Shown: piece after piece, positions 1 through 5,277 of the stretch
Layout: each line of letters opens with the position of its first letter
Position numbering within the stretch: the first letter of the stretch is position 1
Assembly (NCBI GenBank): GCA_003453085.1
Contig: DMMK01000345.1
Span: forward strand, 1-6,040
Reading direction: 5' to 3'
Source of the DNA: Verrucomicrobiales bacterium
GTDB lineage: Bacteria > Verrucomicrobiota > Verrucomicrobiia > Verrucomicrobiales > Verrucomicrobiaceae
DNA length: 6,040 bases
Position numbers and translations under genes: made by a program
Notes under the pieces: model-generated
Seen by the model: the letters and a program-made list of their open reading frames with translations, nothing else
The model's database searches: none
What the model was told of the DNA's origin: nothing

Positions 1-1
1 C

Positions 2-757
2 CGCCATTACACGCCGCGCGAGGACTATCGGGCGATTGACTGGCGGCTGTATGCGCGTCTGGACAAGCTTTTTGTTAGGCTTTATGAGGAGACCCAGGAG
101 CTGAACCTGCACATCCTGGTGGATACCAGCGGCTCGATGGCGGAGCCGTTTGGCGAAAAGCGACGTCAGGCCCTGCGGTTCGCCGTGGCGCTGGCCTATC
201 TGGGGCTGGCCGGGCAGCAGCGGGTAAGTCTGCATTCGCTCAATGACACGGTGCGCCAGGAACTGCCGCCGCTGAGAGGGCAGGGGAACATCGAGAAGAT
301 CATTCAGGCGGCCACACGTCTGAAATATGGCGGCTTCACGGACCTGGAGCGTGGGTTCACGGAGTTCCGCCCCACCCGGCAGCGGTATGGGGTGATCTTT
401 GTGATCTCGGACTTTTTTGGCCGGGATGTGAACACGGCCGCTGAGGCGGTGAAACGTGCAGCCGCCTGGCCTGGGGAGTGCCACTTTGTGCAGATCCTGC
501 ATCCTGAAGAGAGGCAGCCTTCCCTGGAAGGTGAGGTGGAGCTGACGGAGGTGGAGACGGGGGAGAAGCGCCGCTTTTGGCTGACACGACGGGACGTGCA
601 GCGTTATGTGGACAGCTTTGACGCCTTTTGCGAAAACCTGGCCCGTGAGTGCGCGGCCCACCGCATTGATTTCATGCAGTGCGGGGCGGAGGAACCCTTT
701 GAGGACCGCTTCCTGGATCTTCTGAACCGTGGAAGCGCGCTGGCCGGCGGCGTCTAG
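2..757 (+). CDS. DUF58 domain-containing protein, C-terminal part (5' end outside window)
   Basis: This is the C-terminal 251 residues of a DUF58 protein, a family with a VWA-like fold that usually works beside MoxR-type AAA+ ATPases. The frame is open from the left edge, so the gene is partial; family members are near 300 residues, so roughly 45 are missing. Residues 1-14 read RHYTPREDYRAIDW, the family's R-Y-x-x-x-x-D-x-R-x-IDW signature. The sequence DTSGSM at 41-46 is a MIDAS-type DxSxS metal site. GGFTDLERG near 109 supplies a Thr, and the FVISDFF strand near 134 supplies another acidic position. The C-terminus has the usual 'EPFEDRFLDLLNRG' helix. The GTG at 119 is an internal Val codon of the DxSxS strand, not a start. 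The gene ends in a double stop (TAG TAG), and the next gene follows 13 bases later, so the two are co-transcribed. The biochemical role is unproven in this family. Confidence 0.93.
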   Translation, partial: RHYTPREDYRAIDWRLYARLDKLFVRLYEETQELNLHILVDTSGSMAEPFGEKRRQALRFAVALAYLGLAGQQRVSLHSLNDTVRQELPPLRGQGNIEKIIQAATRLKYGGFTDLERGFTEFRPTRQRYGVIFVISDFFGRDVNTAAEAVKRAAAWPGECHFVQILHPEERQPSLEGEVELTEVETGEKRRFWLTRRDVQRYVDSFDAFCENLARECAAHRIDFMQCGAEEPFEDRFLDLLNRGSALAGGV

Positions 758-758
758 T

Positions 759-763
759 AGGAG
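759..763 (+). promoter_or_regulatory. Ribosome binding site deciding the start of the VWA gene
   Basis: An AGGAG sequence lies 7 bases before the ATG at 771 and overlaps the second of two TAG stops of the DUF58 gene. This favours 771 over the in-frame GTG at 729. The 729 start would overlap the DUF58 gene by 29 bases and add 14 residues (MEARWPAASSRSDC) unlike the family N-terminus. Confidence 0.75.
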
Positions 764-770
764 CGACTGC

Positions 771-2612
771 ATGCAATTCCTGAATCCCCAGCTTCTGCAT
801 CTGGCCTGGTTGGCGCTCATTCCGCTGGCGCTGTACCTGTTTCGGAAAAAGGCGCGTCGGGTGCCGGTTTCTACGTTGCTGTTTTTTCGGTCGTTGTCGC
901 GCGAGCACCAGGAATCCGCCTGGCTGCGCCGGTTGAAAAAATGGCTCTCCCTGCTGCTCACCTTGCTGGTGATTTGGTTTGCCGTTCTCGCTCTGGGCAG
1001 GCCTGTGGGGGATGCAGGGAAAGAATCCACGGGTGCGGTGATCGTGGTGGTGGATCGTTCCGCCTCCATGGCTGCCAAGGATGCAGCAGGCAAAACCCGT
1101 GTGGAGGAGGCGCGGCGGCTTTTGCGGGATCGCCTCAACCGCCTGCCTGACCAGGTGGTGATCTCTCTGGTCGCTTATGCTGCCAAGGCGCAGGTGCTGC
1201 TGTCGCGAAACCGCAACCGTCGTGAGTGCCTGCGGCTGCTGGATGAGATCCGCCCGCTGCCCATGGAAGGCCGTCCAGATGCGGCAGTGACCGTGGCGCG
1301 GCGGCTGGCCGAACTGGAAAGGGGATCGCAGGTCTGGCATGCGGGGGATGCGGCCTGGGTGGATACGGAGGGGCTAGCCTATGAGTTTACCAACGTTGCT
1401 TTGCCCAGCCTGACCAATGTGGGCATCACGGGTTTTCAGATCCGTCAGGCACCGCTGGCCAGGGACCGTTACGAAGGTTTTGTCAAAGTCTCCGCTTCAA
1501 GCGCGAACGCAGGCAAGGTGACGGCCACGCTGGAAATCATGCTGGCGGGAAGACTGGCCCAACTGCGTGAACTGGAGTTGGAGCCAGGCAAGTCCAGCTC
1601 GCTCATTCTGCCTCTGGAAGGCGTGCGTGGCCAACGGGTAGAAATGCGGCTGAAGACGGCGGACGATTGCCTTGCCTGGGATGATGCGGTGGCGGCGCCG
1701 CTGCCGAATGCGCGGCCCCTGGTGGTGGCCTGGGTGGCGGATAAGGCGGATCCATTTACAGAGCTGGCGATGACTTCCATGATTGAGGCAGGGCGCATCG
1801 AGATGCTGAAGGGCAGTCCGGCGGCCTGGCCCATGAAGGACAAGCCGGACGTGTATGTCTTTGAGCAATGGCTGCCGCCTGAATGGCCGACGGACCGCCC
1901 CGTGATTGTGCTGAATCCAGCCAAGTCTGCAGGACCGGTGCAGGTGAAGCCTTTGCCTGGGGCGGGGCTGCCGCATGACAGCGTGCGCAGTGTGGCACCG
2001 GATCATCCCGTGCTGTTCCGTGTTTCGCCCACGCGGCTGGCCATCACCCAGACAGGTGTTTTAGATCTGGGTAGCTCGTTTGAGCCTCTGTGGATGGCTG
2101 GCACGGAGCCTGTGCTGGCTGCGGGTGAGGCCCATGGTCAGCGGGTGGTGGTGACGGCCTTTTCTCCTGCCAAATCGGAACAACTGGCCCTCCTGCCCGC
2201 CTTCCCTCTGATGCTGGGCAATGCCCTCTACTGGTGTGCGGAAGGGGATGAGGCGGCTTCTGGCCTGAAGGTGCAGCGCCCTGGAGACCTGCTGGAAGAG
2301 ACGGGCCTCATCCAGTGGACAGAGTGGGATGGCACGCAGTTTCAGGAAGCTACGGATTCCTCCTCTTCAGGTCTTCTTTCCATCCGGCGTCTGGGGGCGT
2401 GGCAGACGGCAGAAGGGCGGTCGGGTGCCAGCGTCCTCGCCTCCATCCAGGAAACGAATGTGCCTTCCAAGGGCGAAGTTCCGCCCTCAGCCACCTTGCC
2501 CAAGCTTGCAGGGGCCAGCCGTTTTAGCGACTGGCCACAACTGCTGATCTGGAGCCTTCTAGGCGTGCTGCTGCTGGAGAGTTTCCTCTTCCACCGCAAA
2601 GCGGTGTTTTAG
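771..2612 (+). CDS. BatA-type membrane protein with VWA domain
   Basis: A 613-residue membrane protein of the BatA/aerotolerance-regulator-like VWA group. Residues 1-8, MQFLNPQL, and the following hydrophobic segment (about 8-24) are the typical BatA N-terminus with its 'FL-P-LL-L-L-IP' pattern. A second membrane helix lies at about 58-77 and a third at about 591-607, just before the C-terminal HRKAVF. The VWA domain starts at about 88; VDRSASM at 94-100 is the DxSxS metal site, and HAGD at 190-193 matches the later acidic strand. The usual Thr of the MIDAS is not obvious: the sequence is EGRPDAAV at 166-173, where relatives often have T-D or S-D. 'TNVGITGFQIR' at 215-225 opens an Ig-like segment common in planctomycete and verrucomicrobial homologues. 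The region from about 325 to 510 resembles the glutamine-amidotransferase-like part of such proteins, ending in 'LLPAFPLMLGNALYW'. It probably acts at the inner membrane with the DUF58 protein and an unseen MoxR ATPase. Its substrate is unknown. Confidence 0.9.
   Translation: MQFLNPQLLHLAWLALIPLALYLFRKKARRVPVSTLLFFRSLSREHQESAWLRRLKKWLSLLLTLLVIWFAVLALGRPVGDAGKESTGAVIVVVDRSASMAAKDAAGKTRVEEARRLLRDRLNRLPDQVVISLVAYAAKAQVLLSRNRNRRECLRLLDEIRPLPMEGRPDAAVTVARRLAELERGSQVWHAGDAAWVDTEGLAYEFTNVALPSLTNVGITGFQIRQAPLARDRYEGFVKVSASSANAGKVTATLEIMLAGRLAQLRELELEPGKSSSLILPLEGVRGQRVEMRLKTADDCLAWDDAVAAPLPNARPLVVAWVADKADPFTELAMTSMIEAGRIEMLKGSPAAWPMKDKPDVYVFEQWLPPEWPTDRPVIVLNPAKSAGPVQVKPLPGAGLPHDSVRSVAPDHPVLFRVSPTRLAITQTGVLDLGSSFEPLWMAGTEPVLAAGEAHGQRVVVTAFSPAKSEQLALLPAFPLMLGNALYWCAEGDEAASGLKVQRPGDLLEETGLIQWTEWDGTQFQEATDSSSSGLLSIRRLGAWQTAEGRSGASVLASIQETNVPSKGEVPPSATLPKLAGASRFSDWPQLLIWSLLGVLLLESFLFHRKAVF
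2592..2610 (+). terminator. Candidate intrinsic terminator inside the 3' end of the VWA gene
   Basis: CACCGC (2592-2597) pairs with GCGGTG (2601-2606) around an AAA loop and is followed by TTTT (2607-2610). The last T is also the first base of the TAG stop. The 6-bp GC-rich stem with a short T-run is a modest terminator. Its place 5 bases before the stop of a convergent gene makes a termination role sensible. Read on the minus strand it has no T-run, so it would act only for the plus-strand operon. Confidence 0.5.
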
Positions 2613-2617
2613 CCAAA

Positions 2618-3745
2618 TCAGATCACGGGACCTTCCACGGCATCCCATTTTTGGTGCCATTCGCGGTAAACGATGGGGCTGATCTCGCTGGGCTTGATCT
2701 CACTGCGGCCACCCCAGAACACATTGGTGTATTCCACCGGAATGCCGATGGAGGCGAGGTGGTCATCAATAGCCGCCTTGTGTTTCATGATGAGGTCTTT
2801 GTCGGTGCCATGCACCACGCCCATGATGTTCACATTGCCAAAGCGGGGGCCGCCTTCGCGCCAGTAACAGTGGGTCATGATGGTATGACGGCCGACTTCG
2901 GCACCGCCACGCTCCTGCATGCCCACAGGCACTTTCCAGTGGAAGAGGCCGTTGAAGCGGGTCACCCGCACGCCGGTTTGGCTGGGTTTCACATGCTCAA
3001 GGAAGGTGGAGAAGCGGCCGATGACGCCTTTTTTGTCCAGGTTTTTGGCCACCTCGCAGAAACGCTCCAGCGTGGTGCCGGCAGCGGCGGCGCGGCCAGC
3101 CCAGGGCTCCGGACCGATTTCTTCCAGAGAAAGCTCACCCTTCAGGTGCAGCAGGACATTCCACTCTTCCTCATCCAGGTCAGCGATGTTGGTGGTCATC
3201 ATCTTGGCCGGTTCATCGGCCTTTTCGCCTGGCTCCATGGTCTTGCGGCGGACGTGGCCCACGCCCAGGGCAAAGATGCCGTGGGCAGGCATGAGGAGGT
3301 ATTCTTCGGCCCCGGTCAGGCGCTTCAGCACGTCGGCGTGTTCCGTCATGTCGGTGCCCTGGGGCACTTTCAGGGTGGTCCACAGCCTGTAGTCGCTGCC
3401 GCTGACCTCGCGGTCCGTGGAACGGAGGACGACGTGCCCGCTGAAGGGATCCTCCTTGAACATGAATTCAAAAGCGGCGTCCAGTTTCTCATTCGGCACT
3501 TTCCAGGCCACCAGGGCACCTTCGGCCAGCTTGTTGGCCAGCAGGGTCTGGCGCACCCGGCGGATCACGCCCCCGGCGACCATGGCGCGGATGCGCTCCA
3601 CCACCGTTTCAAAAGGCAGGCCGCTCTCTTCGGCGATGAACTGGAAAGGGTGCTGGTGAAAGCCCTTCACCCGGTCTTCACTCACCGCCAGGATGCGGGC
3701 GTTGGTTTCTTCCGTGTGTTCGATAGGGAGGGTGTCGGCGGTCAT
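2618..3745 (-). CDS. Tandem Lrp/AsnC-like protein resembling an AhbA-AhbB (siroheme decarboxylase) fusion
   Basis: A 375-residue protein made of two Lrp/AsnC-like units in tandem. Unit 1 has a winged-helix-like region at about 34-70 ending in 'GGVIRRVRQTLLANKLAEG', then an AsnC-type alpha/beta domain at about 75-165 with 'SGSDYRLWTTLKVP' at 115-128. Unit 2 repeats this: a helix-turn-helix-like part at about 205-250 ending in 'KKGVIGRFSTFLEH', then 'MTHCYWREG' (290-298), 'GNVNIMGVVHG' (303-313) and 'YTNVFWGGRSE' (339-349). These match the layout of siroheme decarboxylase subunits AhbA/AhbB (NirD/L/G/H family), which have 'NLWFTL' in one subunit and 'SHCY-R...YN-Y-M-HG' in the other. Those enzymes convert siroheme to didecarboxysiroheme in alternative heme synthesis and d1-heme synthesis. 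No other gene of that pathway is in the window, so enzyme or heme-responsive regulator cannot be decided here. I chose ATG 3745 because translation upstream of it looks non-coding. ATG 3769 is an alternative; neither has a good ribosome site. The family is fairly sure, the function is not. Confidence 0.82.
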   Translation of the reverse strand: MTADTLPIEHTEETNARILAVSEDRVKGFHQHPFQFIAEESGLPFETVVERIRAMVAGGVIRRVRQTLLANKLAEGALVAWKVPNEKLDAAFEFMFKEDPFSGHVVLRSTDREVSGSDYRLWTTLKVPQGTDMTEHADVLKRLTGAEEYLLMPAHGIFALGVGHVRRKTMEPGEKADEPAKMMTTNIADLDEEEWNVLLHLKGELSLEEIGPEPWAGRAAAAGTTLERFCEVAKNLDKKGVIGRFSTFLEHVKPSQTGVRVTRFNGLFHWKVPVGMQERGGAEVGRHTIMTHCYWREGGPRFGNVNIMGVVHGTDKDLIMKHKAAIDDHLASIGIPVEYTNVFWGGRSEIKPSEISPIVYREWHQKWDAVEGPVI

Positions 3746-3799
3746 GTTGAGAAAGGGGGCGGAAAGCATGGCAGATGTAAACACGCCACGCGGGGAGCG

Positions 3800-3828
3800 A
3801 TTCTTAGCGCGCTCGCCAGGAATGACAA
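3800..3828 (-). promoter_or_regulatory. Candidate sigma-70-type promoter for the tandem AsnC-like gene
   Basis: Read on the minus strand, TTGTCA (3828-3823) and AAGAAT (3805-3800) are 17 bases apart, matching 5 and 4 of 6 consensus bases. Transcription would begin near 3793, upstream of both candidate starts (3769, 3745) but downstream of the far upstream ATG at 3961. This supports the shorter protein. It is a match by eye in a GC-rich genome and is not proven. Confidence 0.35.
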
Positions 3829-3900
3829 GGACGGCGTGCTCTTGGACAAGGTGGTTCAAAGATGCCGGGAATGAAAACCAAAGTGCTTTGCCAGGAATCC
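3815..3900 (+). repeat. Three direct copies of a GCCRGGAAT word in the divergent intergenic region
   Basis: GCCAGGAATGA (3815-3825), GCCGGGAATGA (3864-3874) and GCCAGGAATCC (3890-3900) lie in the same orientation within 86 bases, with start-to-start spacings of 49 and 26. The first overlaps the -35 of the minus-strand candidate promoter, and the last ends just before the plus-strand one. They could be operator half-sites or pieces of a dispersed intergenic repeat. The words are short, so chance is possible. Confidence 0.35.
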
Positions 3901-3904
3901 CGCC

Positions 3905-3933
3905 TTGCCAGCGTTTGTTCCGCTCCCTATTCT
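3905..3933 (+). promoter_or_regulatory. Candidate sigma-70-type promoter for the nucleoside permease gene
   Basis: TTGCCA (3905-3910) and TATTCT (3928-3933) are separated by 17 bases and match 5 and 4 of 6 consensus positions. Predicted transcription start is near 3940, leaving a leader of only about 12 bases before the TTG at 3952. This position is inside the frame if translation began at 3862 or 3871, so it argues for the later start. Support is by eye only. Confidence 0.35.
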
Positions 3934-3951
3934 CGCGCTTTCTATCCCGAT

Positions 3952-5190
3952 TTGAAATCACCCGCTGCTAAGAAGCTGTTTGTCATGATGGTCCTGGAGT
4001 TCTTCATCTGGGGGGCTTGGCTGCCGCTGATCTGGGGGTACATGGGCAAGGACGGGCTGAATTTCACAGAAACTCAGATCACCTTGGTCGGGACGGCCTT
4101 CGTCATCGCTTCCATTTTGGGCATCTTTTTCAGCAACCAGTTCGCTGACCGTAACTTTGCCGCTGAAAAGTTCATGGCTTTCAGCCACCTCGTCGGGGGA
4201 TTGGCCATCCTCGGCATGTATTGGGTGAAGGATTTCCCGACCTTCTTTGGACTGATGCTGCTGCATTCCCTCCTGTATGTACCTACCATTTCCGTCTCCA
4301 ATTCCATTGCCTTTGCGCACCTGAAAGATGCCAAAAAAGAATTCGGCCTTGTTCGTATGGGCGGCACCATCGGTTGGATGCTCGCAGCCTGGCCGCTTTA
4401 CTTCGTGCTGGAAGGCAAAGCCGGAGCTGAAGCTGTGGCGGCCAGCCGGAACATCTTCCTTGTCTCGGGCATCTCCTCCTTGGTGCTGGCGGTTTTCAGT
4501 CTCAGCCTGCCTCACACGCCACCGAAGCCTGCAAAAGCTGGTGAGAGTGGTTTCGCCTGGCTGCATGCAGCGAAGTTCCTGAAGAAGCCCTTCCTGCTGG
4601 TTCTTTTCATCGTCACCTTCATTGATGCCACCATTCACAATGGTTACTTCCTGATGGCGGGTAGCTTCTTGGGCAGCGAAACCGTTGGCATCAAGGCGCA
4701 GTGGATTATGCCGGTGATGAGCATTGGCCAGATCGCCGAAATTCTGACGATGGCGGTGCTCGGCTGGTTCCTCTCCCGCATGGGCTGGAAAACGACCATG
4801 ATCCTGGGAGTGCTGGGGCACGCGGCACGCTTTGCCGTGTTCGCCTTCATGCCACAAAACCAGACGATGATCATCCTGGTCCAGGTGCTGCATGGCGTGT
4901 GCTACGCCTTCTTCTTCGCCACCCTCTACATCTTTATTGATGCGGCTTTCCCGAAAGACGTGCGCTCCAGCGCCCAGGGACTCTTCAATCTCCTGGTGCT
5001 GGGATTGGGAGATTTCGCCGCCAAGCTGATCTTCATTCCCTTGCAGGGTAAACTGACGGTCGATGGGGTGGTCAATTACCGCGAGCTTTTCCTCTGGCCT
5101 ACCGGCATGTCCCTGGCGGCGGCGCTGCTGCTGCTATTCGCCTTCTGGCCACCGAAGGAACTGGATGCGCCTGCCGAAGTGTCGCACTGA
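3952..5190 (+). CDS. Nucleoside:H+ symporter-type MFS permease (NupG/XapB-like)
   Basis: An integral inner-membrane permease of the nucleoside:H+ symporter group of the major facilitator superfamily, expected to import nucleosides using the proton gradient. From the TTG start it has 412 residues, against about 418 for E. coli NupG, and about 12 hydrophobic segments. Blocks shared with NupG: 'FFIWGAWLPL' (17-26) for FCLWGSWL; 'YVPTISVSNSIAF' (109-121) for YMPTLGLINTISY; 'RMGGTIGW' (135-142) for RIWGTIGF; 'SIGQIAEI' (257-264) followed by 'FLSRMGWK'; 'RSSAQGLF' (338-345); and the C-terminal VSH. Start choice: the frame is open to ATGs at 3862 and 3871, but the 30 extra residues look non-coding, and TTG 3952 (M-KSPAAKKLF) gives the NupG N-terminal length. 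ATG 3985 is possible but trims the first helix. No start has a clear ribosome site. The gene stands alone and ends at a strong hairpin. The family is secure; nucleoside specificity is inferred. Confidence 0.88.
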   Translation: MKSPAAKKLFVMMVLEFFIWGAWLPLIWGYMGKDGLNFTETQITLVGTAFVIASILGIFFSNQFADRNFAAEKFMAFSHLVGGLAILGMYWVKDFPTFFGLMLLHSLLYVPTISVSNSIAFAHLKDAKKEFGLVRMGGTIGWMLAAWPLYFVLEGKAGAEAVAASRNIFLVSGISSLVLAVFSLSLPHTPPKPAKAGESGFAWLHAAKFLKKPFLLVLFIVTFIDATIHNGYFLMAGSFLGSETVGIKAQWIMPVMSIGQIAEILTMAVLGWFLSRMGWKTTMILGVLGHAARFAVFAFMPQNQTMIILVQVLHGVCYAFFFATLYIFIDAAFPKDVRSSAQGLFNLLVLGLGDFAAKLIFIPLQGKLTVDGVVNYRELFLWPTGMSLAAALLLLFAFWPPKELDAPAEVSH

Positions 5191-5212
5191 GATCTAGGTT
5201 AAACATTCATCC

Positions 5213-5249
5213 AAAAGTCCGGTGGAGCTTGCTTCACCGGACTTTTTTT
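5213..5249. terminator. Strong intrinsic terminator, probably bidirectional, between the permease gene and murI
   Basis: AGTCCGGTGGAG (5216-5227) pairs with CTTCACCGGACT (5232-5243) around a CTTG loop, with one G-T pair. Seven T's (5243-5249) follow on the plus strand, and AAAA (5213-5216) precedes the stem. The plus-strand version ends the permease gene, 22 bases after its stop. On the minus strand the same stem is followed by TTTT and lies 29 bases beyond the murI stop, so it can serve both convergent genes. Confidence 0.9.
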
Positions 5250-5277
5250 GTGCAGGCGAAGCTTGTTAATGGGCAGT

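Noticed and set aside
672..1340. Minus-strand open frame (222 codons) across the DUF58/VWA junction
   Set aside because: Gln/Arg/Pro-rich translation with no motif. It lies over two well-supported plus-strand genes and their ribosome site.
2651..3874. Long plus-strand open frame (407 codons) opposite the AsnC-like gene
   Set aside because: Its translation is rich in His, Gly and Val without recognisable motifs, and it mirrors the codons of the minus-strand gene, whose product shows clear family blocks. This is the usual antisense shadow of a GC-rich gene.
3746..3961. N-terminal extension of the AsnC-like protein from the ATG at 3961
   Set aside because: The first 64 residues are Arg/Asn-rich without similarity to the family, would overlap the divergent permease start, and lie upstream of a candidate promoter.
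3958..4893. Minus-strand open frame (311 codons) opposite the permease gene
   Set aside because: The translation is His/Gln/Glu-rich with no domain. The plus strand encodes a clear multi-helix transporter.
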